The notes: generated by a model from the sequence alone, not told the origin. A stretch of 64,000 nt of DNA from Clostridium sp. (GCA_031292145.1 JARLHR010000097.1:92271-156270), one strand, 5' to 3'; numbered from the stretch's first letter, positions 35,077 through 44,912 are shown. Made by a program: numbers and translations.

Positions 35077-35939
35077 TATGAATAATAAACTCCCTTCTTT
35101 TCAAATTTCAGTTGAATAAGTGTTATTACAAGTATAATAAAGAACAGTATTATTGATTCCGCACAAGCAGTTTCAAATCTATTATTAAAAAATGCTTCTC
35201 TGTATATTTCATAAACTATTACATTTGTTGAATTAGCTGGTCCACCTAAAGTTAACAACTTAATTTGTCCAAAAGCTTGAAATGAATTTATCATATTTAT
35301 AAAAACAACAAAAAATAATGTAGGTGAAATAAGGGGTATTGTTAATCTAAAGAATTTTCTTCCCATTTTTGCACCATCTATTTGTGCACTTTCATTTAGC
35401 TCGTCAGGAATATTTTTAAGACCTGTTAAAATAAATATAAAATTTATTCCTATGTTAAGCCATACTGTAACTAACGATACTGAAAACAATGCTATTTTTT
35501 CATCCGTCAACCATCCAATTTGTGATTTTAACATATAATTTATTATTCCAATTGATGGATGAAATAATAACATCCAAAGTATGGCTGCAGCTGCTGAGGA
35601 TACTGCCATTGGCATTGCAAACATTACTTCATAAACTTTGCTCCCCTTAAGCTTTTTGTTAGCTAACAGTGCAAGGGCCAGTCCAATTGCTATAGCAGGT
35701 ATAGCTGTCATAAATACAAATTTAAATGTTATCCCAATACTACTTATAAAGTCTGGTGATGAAAGTAATTCCTTATAATTATCAAATCCAACAAATTCTA
35801 CAGATTCTCCAGTTGTATTTGTTACATTAAAACTTAAAAATATTGTTTTGATAAATGGATAAAATACAAATACTAAAAATCCTAAAAAGCAAGGAATTAA
35901 ATAAAGGTATGGTTCTACTTTTTTTAATAAGCTTTTCAT
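35076..35939 (-). CDS. ugpA: ABC transporter permease (UgpA type)
   Basis: 287 residues, six membrane segments (LYLIPCFLGFLVFVFYPFI at the start), with EAA-type loop ESAQIDGAKMGRKFFRLTIP. Overlaps both neighbours by one base, showing tight translational coupling in ugpC-A-E-B-Q. Confidence 0.88.
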   Translation of the reverse strand: MKSLLKKVEPYLYLIPCFLGFLVFVFYPFIKTIFLSFNVTNTTGESVEFVGFDNYKELLSSPDFISSIGITFKFVFMTAIPAIAIGLALALLANKKLKGSKVYEVMFAMPMAVSSAAAAILWMLLFHPSIGIINYMLKSQIGWLTDEKIALFSVSLVTVWLNIGINFIFILTGLKNIPDELNESAQIDGAKMGRKFFRLTIPLISPTLFFVVFINMINSFQAFGQIKLLTLGGPANSTNVIVYEIYREAFFNNRFETACAESIILFFIILVITLIQLKFEKKGVYYS

Positions 35940-37132
35940 TATAATTCCTCCCTAGTTATTCTTTTTTCGGTATCTTTATCAAAGAAATGAGCTTTTTGCA
36001 AGTCAAACTTCACCCTTATAGTTTGTCCTTCTCTCCCTCTAAATACCCCATTAACCTTACAAATCATGCTGCTGCCATTAATATTAAAATGTATATAGGT
36101 TTCTGAGCCTAAAATTTCAACCAACTCTATTTTTGCACCTGCAATCTCAGTTTTACATAATGACTTATTATCTGGTAAGCCATTAGTTTTATTATTATTT
36201 TTTGGGCTGTCTATATCCAAACTCTCATTAAATTCTTTTTCTTCTTTAATCACTTTAATATCCTCAGGTCTTATACCAATTATTACTTCACTTCTACTGT
36301 ACTTTTCTTCAAGTATAGTTTTTAATTCATTATTCTCAATTTCATATTTAATATAATCATTTTCTATGTATAAATTTTCATCAATTCTATCAACTATTGC
36401 ATTAAAAAAATTTATTTGCGGAGAACCGATAAAACTAGCTACAAATTTATTACTTGGTTTTTCATATATAGTAACTGGATCTGCAATTTGCTGTATCTCA
36501 CCTTTATTCATTACAACAATTTTGTTTCCCATAGTCATTGCTTCTGTTTGATCATGAGTTACATAAATAAATGTTGTTTTAAGCCTTTGATGAAGTTTAA
36601 TTATTTCACTTCTCATGGATACTCTAAGTTTTGCATCTAAATTTGATAAAGGCTCGTCCATTAGAAATACCTTAGGTTCTCTAACAATTGCACGCCCAAG
36701 TGCAACTCTTTGTCTTTGACCACCTGACAATTCTTTTGGTTTTCTATTTAATAAATCCTCAAGTTCTAATATTTTTGCTGTTTCTCGTATCTTATTATCC
36801 ATTTCTTTCTTTTTCATTTTTTTTATTTTTAGTGCAAATGCCATATTTTCATAAACTGAGAAATGTGGATATAAAGCATAATTCTGAAATACCATAGCTA
36901 TATCTCTCTCTACTGGCTCAACTTTGTTAACTAATCGATCTCCAATATATAATTCTCCTGAAGATATTTCTTCAAGTCCTGCAATCATTCTCAAAGTTGT
37001 AGACTTACCACATCCAGATGGACCAACTAAAACCACGAATTCCCCATCTTCAATATCTAGACTAATATCATTTGCCGCCTTATAGTCATTGTCATACCAT
37101 TTATTTAAATGATTTAAAATAACTTTTGCCAT
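35939..37132 (-). CDS. ugpC: ABC transporter ATP-binding protein (UgpC/MalK type)
   Basis: 397 residues. Walker [11 protein letters not shown]-loop [12 protein letters not shown], signature [20 protein letters not shown], Walker [17 protein letters not shown] and H-loop THDQTEAM. The C-terminal OB-type regulatory domain ([13 protein letters not shown]) is typical of MalK/UgpC, here with a longer linker of acidic/Asn residues. First gene of the operon, about 100 nt after Pho-box repeats. MalK-type ATPases can serve several importers. Confidence 0.92.
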   Translation of the reverse strand: MAKVILNHLNKWYDNDYKAANDISLDIEDGEFVVLVGPSGCGKSTTLRMIAGLEEISSGELYIGDRLVNKVEPVERDIAMVFQNYALYPHFSVYENMAFALKIKKMKKKEMDNKIRETAKILELEDLLNRKPKELSGGQRQRVALGRAIVREPKVFLMDEPLSNLDAKLRVSMRSEIIKLHQRLKTTFIYVTHDQTEAMTMGNKIVVMNKGEIQQIADPVTIYEKPSNKFVASFIGSPQINFFNAIVDRIDENLYIENDYIKYEIENNELKTILEEKYSRSEVIIGIRPEDIKVIKEEKEFNESLDIDSPKNNNKTNGLPDNKSLCKTEIAGAKIELVEILGSETYIHFNINGSSMICKVNGVFRGREGQTIRVKFDLQKAHFFDKDTEKRITREEL

Positions 37133-37229
37133 TTACCTACCTGCTTTCTAAAATGAATATAACTTTATAAATTATTTAAATTTTGTTTCTTCTTCTGCCT
37201 TTTTAATATACGCTTTCAGTATTAAATCG

Positions 37230-37266
37230 GTATTTAATCCAAGTTAAACCATGTTAATTGTGAGTT
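37230..37266 (-). promoter_or_regulatory. Pho box (PhoP binding repeats) before the ugp operon
   Basis: On the minus strand four TTAAC-like hexamers stand in a row: TTAACT, TTAACA, TTAACT, TTAAAT, starting 11, 10 and 10 bases apart. This is the layout of Gram-positive PhoP sites (TTHACA direct repeats) and predicts induction under phosphate limitation. Confidence 0.75.
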
Positions 37267-37320
37267 AATTCCATTGTTTTAAAAATTTATAAATTTTTAT
37301 ATATGCTCCTACTGCAAATA

Positions 37321-37376
37321 AGGCACAAAAAAAATAATAGACAAGATTATTCATCTATTATTTTTTTATTGTGCCT
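37321..37376. terminator. AAGGCACA-family palindrome acting as trxA terminator
   Basis: AGGCACAA..AAATAATAGA pairs with TCTATTATTT...TTGTGCCT, with T/A runs in the stem. It lies downstream of trxA and upstream of the ugp Pho box. It is a member of the dispersed repeat family seen also at 54789, 55372 and 59391. Confidence 0.65.
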
Positions 37377-37481
37377 TATTAAAGCATTATCCCTTCCAAG
37401 TAGAAGGTATATATTTTTATATTATTATTAGAATTTATTTCAACTGAGTTAATATCAACTCCATAAAATCATTTCTTATTT

Positions 37482-37799
37482 TTATAAGTGGGCTTTTACC
37501 TTTTTTGCTATATTCTCTTTAGGCATAAATCCTGCTAAGTTCTCTACTGGAATACCGTCTTTAAATATAATCATAGTTGGAACAGCTGATATTCCATATT
37601 TTTGAGCTATCCTGCCACCTTCATCAACATCTATTTTAAAGAATTTAGCTTTATCTCCTATTTCATTACTAACACCTTCAAATACTGGTGCTAACATCTT
37701 ACATGGTCCACACCAAGTTGCAAAAAAATCAACAACTACTACTCCTTTAGTATTTTCAACATTTTCAACAAATTCACTGCTATTTATTATTCTTGCCAT
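37482..37799 (-). CDS. trxA: Thioredoxin
   Basis: 105 residues with the active site FFATWCGPCKMLAPVFE and cis-proline loop SAVPTMIIFKDG. General dithiol reductant of the cytoplasm. Starts at the ATG at 37799 behind GGAGG; an in-frame TTG at 37814 lies inside the ribosome site. Shares the operator TGTGACTTAATCACA with the Crp-type gene nearby. Confidence 0.95.
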   Translation of the reverse strand: MARIINSSEFVENVENTKGVVVVDFFATWCGPCKMLAPVFEGVSNEIGDKAKFFKIDVDEGGRIAQKYGISAVPTMIIFKDGIPVENLAGFMPKENIAKKVKAHL

Positions 37800-37875
37800 A
37801 CTCAATTCCTCCAATATATATTAATAATCTTAACTTATTTATACTTTAATATTATTCCAATTTTATTTCCATTTC

Positions 37876-37890
37876 TGTGACTTAATCACA
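37876..37890. promoter_or_regulatory. Crp/Fnr-type operator upstream of trxA
   Basis: TGTGACTTAATCACA, perfect dyad around a central T, 77 nt before trxA. Identical 15-mer at 39268. Confidence 0.75.
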
Positions 37891-38062
37891 TATTAAAAAT
37901 TGTTTTTGCTTCCTTTTATCTTTATTGAATCCACATAATCTCACTATTTTAATTTTCATCAATAAATAGTACTTATTCTGGTAAAATATAATCTCTAATA
38001 TTCTCTGCATTATACATTATATTCTGAACCCCAAAAATTGCATCAAAAATAAAAAATGCTGG

Positions 38063-38392
38063 TTATTTTTTTGAAGATCCCTTAGTCCCAGCATATGAAC
38101 CCATTCCACCTGCAACATTAATAACTTTAAACCCTTGACTAGTAAGACTATTACAAGTTCTTGCACTTCTTCCACCAGATTGGCACATTATGTAGTATTC
38201 TTTGCTTTTATTTAAATATTTTTCTGGGTCATTTAAAAGCTCACCCATTGGGATATTTTTTGCACTTTGTATACTTCCGCCTGCATATTCATATTTTTCC
38301 CTTATATCAATCAATTCCACCTTTCCAATTAAATCATCCATATCATTTACATTAACAACGCTTCCATCTTGTCTTTTTAAAAATCCAAACAT
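38063..38392 (-). CDS. Rhodanese-like sulfurtransferase domain protein
   Basis: 109 residues, single rhodanese domain: IDIREKYEYAGGSIQSAKNIPMGEL and the active loop MCQSGGRSARTC with the catalytic Cys, followed by INVAGGMGSYAG. Carries or moves sulfane sulfur. Encoded between trxA and a Crp/Fnr regulator gene; thioredoxin could reduce its persulfide. AGGAGG precedes the ATG. Confidence 0.92.
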   Translation of the reverse strand: MFGFLKRQDGSVVNVNDMDDLIGKVELIDIREKYEYAGGSIQSAKNIPMGELLNDPEKYLNKSKEYYIMCQSGGRSARTCNSLTSQGFKVINVAGGMGSYAGTKGSSKK

Positions 38393-38534
38393 TTTAAATT
38401 CCTCCTCAAAACTTCATCTTATTTATTGTTTTTAATTTTAATATTATAGCTTAGGCATATTCAAAAAAATAACGAATCAGCATGTTGCTAGTCTATTCCT
38501 GTCATAAAGGAAGTTCGACTCGCATATTCCTTAC

Positions 38535-39221
38535 TTAACTTTTTAATATTTCATTTAAATCTTTAAGTATTACTATTTTGCCTCTTTCTAATTTTATATA
38601 TCCTAATTTCTCCATACCTTTAAGTTTTCTGCTTACAACCTCACGAACTGAGTCAATTTCAAAAGCCAATTCACTATGAGTGGCATAAATTATGTTACTA
38701 TTTTTGCTTATTAATAACTTTATAAGCCGCGTTTCTAAAGATTCATGGATCATTTCTTCTTTATTTCCTATAACTGTGCTGAACTTGTTGTACAAATCTT
38801 TATACATATATAATAAAAATTCATTATCTTGAATTAAATATTTTCTAACTATCTCAAAGGGAATTATACATACTTTTGAATCTTGAATTGCTTTACCTGT
38901 TATATTTAAAGATTCCAAATTTGATAAACAACTTAGTGCTTCATGACAGAACTCGCCTTCTTTTATGTTATAGAGATTAGTTTCTTCCCCATCTTTGTTG
39001 ATTCTTTGTATTTTTATTATTCCTTTTATTACAAATAAAACACCATGGCAAGTTTCCTCTGCTTCAGCCACAAATTCATCAGAATATACGGTTTTAAAAA
39101 CTGCTTGTGTGCTTATTATTTCACCATTATTTTTATCAATATTTTTTAATACTGGATACATATCATATAAAGCTTCTGTATCTTTAAGTCTATTATTTAA
39201 TGCACCACCATGATTATCCAT
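38535..39221 (-). CDS. Crp/Fnr-family transcriptional regulator
   Basis: 228 residues: cyclic-nucleotide-type beta-roll (GVLFVIKGIIKIQRINKDGEE, FCHEALSCLSNLESLNITG) and C-terminal winged helix (HSELAFEIDSVREVVSRKLKGMEKLGYI). No N-terminal Cys set for an Fnr-type FeS cluster is visible; Cys residues lie in the roll (ETCHG, EFCHEALSC). The TGTGACTTAATCACA dyad in its own promoter and before trxA is the likely binding site, implying autoregulation and control of trxA (and perhaps the rhodanese gene). Confidence 0.9.
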   Translation of the reverse strand: MDNHGGALNNRLKDTEALYDMYPVLKNIDKNNGEIISTQAVFKTVYSDEFVAEAEETCHGVLFVIKGIIKIQRINKDGEETNLYNIKEGEFCHEALSCLSNLESLNITGKAIQDSKVCIIPFEIVRKYLIQDNEFLLYMYKDLYNKFSTVIGNKEEMIHESLETRLIKLLISKNSNIIYATHSELAFEIDSVREVVSRKLKGMEKLGYIKLERGKIVILKDLNEILKS

Positions 39222-39267
39222 TTATACACCTCCTAGCTTTATTATATATTAGTTTTTTACAAATATA

Positions 39268-39282
39268 TGTGACTTAATCACA
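39268..39282. promoter_or_regulatory. Crp/Fnr-type operator upstream of the Crp-family gene
   Basis: TGTGACTTAATCACA within ATATGTGACTTAATCACATA, 47 nt before the start codon. Identical core to the site at 37876. Confidence 0.75.
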
Positions 39283-39301
39283 TATGTTACATGAGATAAT
39301 T

Positions 39302-40444
39302 TTATTTCAGTAATTTTTGCATAACCATAGCACAGCCTCCAACGGCTATGGACTTATCTTTATAATATCCACTGTTAGTAAATTGAATTTTGCTATTAAT
39401 AATATGACATTTTTCAAAAGCTATTTTTTTAGTTGTATCATAAAATAACTTTGAATGTTGTATTAAAGGACCACTTAGCATTATCAACTCTGGGTTAAAC
39501 AACTTCATATAATTTGAAAGCCCTATTCCCATATAAAATGCTGAATTTCTAATAATATCAACAGCCACTTCATTTTTTCTTTCTGCTAAACTGCAAACAT
39601 CTTTATAATCAATATTTTCTACTTCTTTGTTTATATCCAATGCCGTATTTTCTTTAATCTTACTAATAAATTTTTTCGTTATATTAGATATTGATACATA
39701 ACTTTCTATGCATCCATAATTACCACAGGAACATAAATCTCCATTTGCATTAACAATCATATGTCCAAATGCATCTTCTAAGTTATTAATTGTACGAATT
39801 AATACTCCTGATGAAATAATTCCTGTTCGTATTCCTACACCACAGTTTACATATGCAATGTTCTTCTTGTCTTTTCCAATTCCATAATGATATTCTCCAA
39901 TAACAGCTGCATTAGCACCGTTATCTATACATATTGGTGCATTTAATTCTTTGCTTAAGGAATCGTATAAAGGTTGAATATTGAAACCACCAACTATTCC
40001 TATTCCTATTCCAACAATTGATGATTTTTGTATTTGTGATTTCATACATAGCTTTTTTATATAGGCAGGTATAATTTCACTTATCTTTTCAATTTTATAT
40101 TCACGACCTATTAATTCTTCTTCAATTATTTTCAGCTTTAAATTTGTTATAACTATTCGTGTGTATGTTCGTGAAATATCAATTCCTATAATATAAACTC
40201 CACTTTGATTTACATCATATAAACTTGGCTTCCTTCCTCCTGTAGATTCTCCAATATCTGTTTCTACAATCATTTTTTTATCAATTAAAATTTGAAGATT
40301 TCTATTTAATGTGGTTAATTTTATTTTAGTTATATTAATTAATTCACTTTTAGCTACAGGACCACTTTTTTGCATGATGCTAAATATATATTTGCATCTA
40401 TCATCTAATGATTCAAATTCTTTATATGCCTCCAATAATTTCAC
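39302..40444 (-). CDS. ROK-family transcriptional regulator (NagC/XylR type)
   Basis: 380 residues: N-terminal helix-turn-helix (PVAKSELINITKIKLTTLNRN), then a sugar-kinase-like ROK domain (YIIGIDISRTYTRIVITNLK, IGIGIVGGFN, VNCGVGIRTGIISSG) with the zinc motif CSCGNYGCIESY. Lacks the second glycine of a standard ATP loop, as regulators often do. GTG at 40444; a TTG nine nt later has better spacing to GGGAAG. Probably represses a sugar-use locus, possibly the maltodextrin genes, but the target is not shown. Confidence 0.9.
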   Translation of the reverse strand: MKLLEAYKEFESLDDRCKYIFSIMQKSGPVAKSELINITKIKLTTLNRNLQILIDKKMIVETDIGESTGGRKPSLYDVNQSGVYIIGIDISRTYTRIVITNLKLKIIEEELIGREYKIEKISEIIPAYIKKLCMKSQIQKSSIVGIGIGIVGGFNIQPLYDSLSKELNAPICIDNGANAAVIGEYHYGIGKDKKNIAYVNCGVGIRTGIISSGVLIRTINNLEDAFGHMIVNANGDLCSCGNYGCIESYVSISNITKKFISKIKENTALDINKEVENIDYKDVCSLAERKNEVAVDIIRNSAFYMGIGLSNYMKLFNPELIMLSGPLIQHSKLFYDTTKKIAFEKCHIINSKIQFTNSGYYKDKSIAVGGCAMVMQKLLK

Positions 40445-40497
40445 TTCCCTTCATACTATTAAGAATATCACCTTTTAACCGTCTTAGAAATAAATGT

Positions 40498-41898
40498 CTA
40501 ATCATTCAGTATTTCTGGAAGCTTTACAACAAATATACTCCCCTCATTAACCTTACTTTCAACACATATTGTTCCACCATGAACTTCAACAAAAGCTTTT
40601 GCAATAGTAAGCCCTATACCTGATCCACCAGTTTTTTTATTTCGTGATAAATCACTTCTATAAAAGCGTTCAAATATATATGGAATATCTTCTTTTGGTA
40701 TTCCAATGCCTGTATCAATAACTTTAATTATGATACTTTGATTCTCTTTTTCTAATACTACTGTAACTTTCCCATCTGGTCTTAAATATTTATAAGAATT
40801 TGAAAGTAAATTATTTATAATTTGCTTAAATTTATTAATATCTATTATTGTAATTATTTCTGGAGTAATAGTGCTTACCAATTCATAGTCTTCTTTAATA
40901 AAAAGCGGCTTATAAGTATCTATGATTTTTTCAAGTTCTACGGATATATTAACTTTGCTTTTATTTAAGCTAATATTCGTTTGCTCAAGCTTTGCTAGAT
41001 TCTGGATATTATCTACCATTTTTGTTAATCTTTCAATTTCCTCATAGAAAGTTTGAAACCTTTCAGCGGTAGGCTCCCAAATACCATCCATAAATGCTTC
41101 TACATGAGTTTTTAAGGTGGTCAATGGTGTTCTTAATTCATGAGCCATATCAGAAGTTAACCTTTTTCTAAGCATTTCTTGATTGTTCAAAGTTTCAGCA
41201 AGGTAATTTATAGCTTTAGAAAGTTCATCTATTTCTTTAGTATTGGTATCAACAGTTGCTCGTACCTTTAAATTTCCATCCCTCATTTTATTTGCAGTTT
41301 CAGTTATTTTAACTAAGGGCTTTGAAATTTGCCTTGATATTATTATACTAATGGCAAGACCAAATATTAAAGCAATTATAGCCGATATCATAAAAGAGTG
41401 ATTTAATGTGCTTATAAATGAAACTGATGCAGAAGATAAATACGAGGTTCCAAAGTAACCAATTATTATACTACCCATCTCTTTATTATTAGACATTAAT
41501 GTATACTTATTTTCGGTATATTGTCCCATGTTAATTCCCGAAAAATTATGCATCATTGATCCCATCATATTTCCCATCATATTTTTATGCTGCAAGTGAG
41601 ATTTACCTGAAGAATAGATAGTATTATTGTTTGTATCCCTAATTTCAATATATAATTCCTGTAGTTCAGCATATCTTTGAATTTCATCTGTATTTATTTC
41701 TGAACTATCTTTTTGTTCACTATATAAGTCATCAATAATTTTCACTACATTTTCTACTTTTGTGTTATGTTCGTCAACTAAATAATCTTTAAATTTTTGA
41801 CCTACTGTATAATTTGATATGGAACTTACTAAAATAATTGAACCTAAGACTGCTAAAAGAAATCCTAAAGCTAATTTCTTAACTAAAGATAACTTCAT
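40498..41898 (-). CDS. Sensor histidine kinase with Met/His-rich extracellular loop
   Basis: 466 residues: membrane segment at about 7-28, extracellular domain, second membrane segment at about 165-190, HAMP, HisKA with SDMAHELRTPLTTLKTHVE, and HATPase (NNLLSNSYKYLR, DTGIGIPKEDIPYIFERFYR, GSGIGLTIAKAFVE). The extracellular part holds HLQHKNMMGNMMGSMMHNFS near residues 92-111, a run rich in Met and His that looks like a soft-metal (copper or silver) site. It overlaps its response regulator gene by 4 bp. Metal sensing is inference. Confidence 0.92.
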   Translation of the reverse strand: MKLSLVKKLALGFLLAVLGSIILVSSISNYTVGQKFKDYLVDEHNTKVENVVKIIDDLYSEQKDSSEINTDEIQRYAELQELYIEIRDTNNNTIYSSGKSHLQHKNMMGNMMGSMMHNFSGINMGQYTENKYTLMSNNKEMGSIIIGYFGTSYLSSASVSFISTLNHSFMISAIIALIFGLAISIIISRQISKPLVKITETANKMRDGNLKVRATVDTNTKEIDELSKAINYLAETLNNQEMLRKRLTSDMAHELRTPLTTLKTHVEAFMDGIWEPTAERFQTFYEEIERLTKMVDNIQNLAKLEQTNISLNKSKVNISVELEKIIDTYKPLFIKEDYELVSTITPEIITIIDINKFKQIINNLLSNSYKYLRPDGKVTVVLEKENQSIIIKVIDTGIGIPKEDIPYIFERFYRSDLSRNKKTGGSGIGLTIAKAFVEVHGGTICVESKVNEGSIFVVKLPEILND

Positions 41899-42611
41899 TT
41901 TTTTACTTCTAATACATTAGAAACAAATTTATAGCCCATTCCATATACAGTAATTATATATTTAGGTTCCTTGGGGTTATTTTCTATTTTGTGACGAATA
42001 TTTTTAATGTAGGTGTCAACTGTTCTATCAAAACCTTCATAATCCATGCCAAAGGCCTTTTCTACCAGCTTTTCTCTAGAAAATATCTGCTCTGGATTTG
42101 CAAGCAAAACTATCAAAATTTTTAATTCATTTGTTGTTAAACTTACAATCTCACTTTGCTTTTTGACAATCATCTTTTTAATATCAACTTCTAAATCTCC
42201 ATTATTAAAGATTAAAATATCGACCATTGGAATAGAGTCTCTATAAGCCCTTCGAAGCAATGCTCTAACTCTTACTACAAGCTCACGAACACTAAAAGGC
42301 TTAGTCAAATAGTCATCAGCCCCTATCGATATTCCTTCTATTTTTTCTTCTTCATCTACTTTAGCAGTAAGCATAATAATAGGCACATTAGAAATAGATC
42401 TAATTTTGCTGCATACTTGTTCACCATTTATTTTAGGAAGCATTAAATCCAAGACTATTAGATGAATTGTTTCTTTATTAAATACATCTAAAGCCATTTC
42501 TCCATCTATGACTGTAATCACTTCAAAGCCTTCCTTTTCAAGATACGCTTTGACTACATCTAATATATTAAGCTCATCATCTACAACTAATATTTTAAAG
42601 TTATTCTCCAT
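41895..42611 (-). CDS. OmpR/PhoB-family response regulator
   Basis: 238 residues: receiver with ILVVDDELN, phospho-acceptor in LIVLDLMLPKING, Thr/Lys at MLTAK and LTKPF; C-terminal winged helix (LTTNELKILIVLLANPEQIF, DRTVDTYIKNIRHKIE). ATG at 42611 lies 6 nt after GAGGTG; earlier in-frame starts overlap the ribosome site. Partner of the downstream kinase. Confidence 0.94.
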   Translation of the reverse strand: MENNFKILVVDDELNILDVVKAYLEKEGFEVITVIDGEMALDVFNKETIHLIVLDLMLPKINGEQVCSKIRSISNVPIIMLTAKVDEEEKIEGISIGADDYLTKPFSVRELVVRVRALLRRAYRDSIPMVDILIFNNGDLEVDIKKMIVKKQSEIVSLTTNELKILIVLLANPEQIFSREKLVEKAFGMDYEGFDRTVDTYIKNIRHKIENNPKEPKYIITVYGMGYKFVSNVLEVKK

Positions 42612-42670
42612 ATGCATCACCTCTAATTTTGATTGTGTCTAATCACTATATTATATTGTATCCTCATAAA

Positions 42671-42719
42671 AAAGACTAGAGTAAGACTTATTCTTTAAAC
42701 ATATCCTACTCTAGCCTTT
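42671..42719 (-). terminator. Terminator of the SHOCT-protein gene
   Basis: AAGGCTAGAGTA / TACTCTAGTCTT stem and TTTTTT on the minus strand, 15 nt after the gene. It ends in an AAGGCACA sequence. Confidence 0.85.
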
Positions 42720-42733
42720 AAGGCACAATCATA

Positions 42734-42985
42734 CTATTTTTTTTGTGAAAGTATTGTTCTTTTCTTTAAATATTCTTCTTCACTTATTTCTCCACCAGCA
42801 TATTTTTCATTAAGTATTTTCATTGCTGGATTAGATCTGTTAGTATATTCTTTAAATAATTTAACGCCTAAAACTATTAATCCAATAAATATTAATAGCC
42901 TAAATCCCATACCTAAAAACATTCCTCCATATCCTATAGAGTTTAATGGTCCATAGCCATAGCCTCCAAAACCACCACAAAACAT
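42734..42985 (-). CDS. Small membrane protein with SHOCT domain
   Basis: 83 residues: Gly/Tyr-rich N-terminus (MFCGGFGGYGYGP), one membrane segment (FRLLIFIGLIVLGVKLF) and a C-terminal SHOCT motif (AMKILNEKYAGGEISEEEYLKKR). Such proteins are often found near metal or envelope stress systems. It lies upstream of the two-component genes with its own terminator and is a plausible target of them. Function unknown. Confidence 0.85.
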   Translation of the reverse strand: MFCGGFGGYGYGPLNSIGYGGMFLGMGFRLLIFIGLIVLGVKLFKEYTNRSNPAMKILNEKYAGGEISEEEYLKKRTILSQKK

Positions 42986-43157
42986 AATTAATTCCTCCTT
43001 TAAGTATCTATTTTAACTATTTTCTATAAACTAATTATATATATGAAATATGGAGGAATTATGAAGAATTAAAAATATTCATTGTAAATTTTGGTAATAT
43101 CCCCTTGTACGTAAAAGATAAATTAAACTTATATATAATTTTTTCAGCTATAGTTTA

Positions 43158-44912
43158 TTATATTTTTCTAATTAGTACACCATATTTAAGTAATTCATTA
43201 TCAGAATATAAATGACTAAACAATATAGTACCACCCTCATCAACTAAAACATCGCTATCAGAGCAATTTAATAAAACTTCTATTTTATTATTTCCATATT
43301 CATCTATTTTAATGTATTCTATTACCCTGTCATTATTAATGGTGTTTGGAAAATGAAAATTACGGCTTTTAAATAGGTTTTGTTCCTTTCTTAACTTAAT
43401 CAATGTTTTCATTATATTGATTTTGTCGTCATATTTTCCGTTTTCAATTTCATTCCATGGCATACATCTTCTACAATCCGGATCATGTTTTCCTTCCATG
43501 ACAATTTCTGTACCATAATATATACATGGACTTCCTGGCATTGTAAATAATATAGCTAATTGCTGATAAAATACATCAATATCCTTTACTCTTGATATTA
43601 ATCTTTCTGTATCGTGAGAATCTAACAAATTAAATAATACATCATTATTTTGCTGCATATACATTGTATAACATCTGTTAATTGTGTACTCAAAGTCATG
43701 TTTAGTTAAACTTTCATCTATCCAAAAATCTGATATGCTGCTAGTCAGTGGATAATTCATAACAGCATCAAATTCATCTCCCCTAAGCCAAGAAATCGAA
43801 TCATGCCATATCTCACCCAAAATATAAAAATCAGGTTTTATTACTTTCATCTTCTCTCTTAATATTTTACAAAACTTATGTGAAATTTCATTTGCAACAT
43901 CTAGTCTAAAACCATCAATATTATAATTTTTTACCCAATACTCACACACATTAATTAAATAGTCAATTACTTCTGGATTATTTGTATTTAGCTTTGGCAT
44001 CTTTTCAGCAAATGCAAAAGAATAATATCTTCCATCCTTTGTATCGCGCTTATTATCACCAAATGGCCACTCATTTACCATGAACCAGTTATAATATTTA
44101 GATTTAGGCCCATTTTCCAGTACATCCACCCAAGGTGCAAAATTAGGTCCGCTATGATTAAATACACCATCAAGCATAATCCTAATTCCCTTTTTATGAG
44201 CTTTATCTACCAAGTCTTCAAATACTTGTTCATCTCCAAAATTAGGATCTATTTTCATATAATTTGTTGTATCATACTTATGTGTTGATACAGCTTCAAA
44301 TATTGGTGTTAAATATAAACCTGTAACTCCTAATTCTTCTAAGTAATCTAATTTGTTTATAATGCCTTGTAAATCTCCACCATAAAATTCATTATTAGTG
44401 ACTTTCCCATTACGCCATGGCTTAACATCTTTTGGATTAATTAAATGATCTCCGTTACAAAAACGTTCAGGAAATATTTGATACCAAACCATATCATTTA
44501 CCCAATCTGGCGTTTTATTAATATCAGCTTCATTCATCCAAGGAAATGTAAAACATTGCAGCATTTTTCCATCCAAATGCATTTGTTTTTCATTTATAAA
44601 CCCATCTTCAAAATAAAACCAAGTTTCATCTTCCCCAACTAATTCAAAATAATACCTGCATCTTTTGAATTCTGGTCTTAAGGTTGTTGTCCACCAAATT
44701 TGATGTTTTAATCTTTTCTTAAATGGAATTTCTTCTCTGTTACCTTGCCATTTCCATTCTCCACCTAAAATTCCTGTAGCAAATGGATCTCCATAGTGTA
44801 TGAATACTTTTTTTACATCATAACCAGTCTTTAAATTTACAATCAAATTATCTTTATCAATTGGATAACACAAGTTATCTGAAGTTCTGTGATTTACCGC
44901 TTCAAATTTCAT
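43158..44912 (-). CDS. Neopullulanase/cyclomaltodextrinase-type GH13 alpha-amylase
   Basis: 584 residues, no signal peptide, so intracellular. N-terminal beta-domain of CBM34 type (about 1-120), then GH13 barrel: DGVFNHSG (region I), GFRLDVANE with nucleophile Asp (II), ILGEIWHDS acid/base Glu (III) and NLLDSHDTERL (IV). Hydrolyses imported maltodextrins or cyclodextrins. ATG at 44912 has AAGGAG 12 nt upstream; a TTG at 44942 lacks a ribosome site. Encoded downstream of malEFG and a chemoreceptor gene. Confidence 0.9.
   Translation of the reverse strand: MKFEAVNHRTSDNLCYPIDKDNLIVNLKTGYDVKKVFIHYGDPFATGILGGEWKWQGNREEIPFKKRLKHQIWWTTTLRPEFKRCRYYFELVGEDETWFYFEDGFINEKQMHLDGKMLQCFTFPWMNEADINKTPDWVNDMVWYQIFPERFCNGDHLINPKDVKPWRNGKVTNNEFYGGDLQGIINKLDYLEELGVTGLYLTPIFEAVSTHKYDTTNYMKIDPNFGDEQVFEDLVDKAHKKGIRIMLDGVFNHSGPNFAPWVDVLENGPKSKYYNWFMVNEWPFGDNKRDTKDGRYYSFAFAEKMPKLNTNNPEVIDYLINVCEYWVKNYNIDGFRLDVANEISHKFCKILREKMKVIKPDFYILGEIWHDSISWLRGDEFDAVMNYPLTSSISDFWIDESLTKHDFEYTINRCYTMYMQQNNDVLFNLLDSHDTERLISRVKDIDVFYQQLAILFTMPGSPCIYYGTEIVMEGKHDPDCRRCMPWNEIENGKYDDKINIMKTLIKLRKEQNLFKSRNFHFPNTINNDRVIEYIKIDEYGNNKIEVLLNCSDSDVLVDEGGTILFSHLYSDNELLKYGVLIRKI

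Noticed and set aside
36366-36897. Plus-strand frames across ugpC
   Set aside because: They are antisense to Walker and signature motifs of the ATPase and have no initiation signals.
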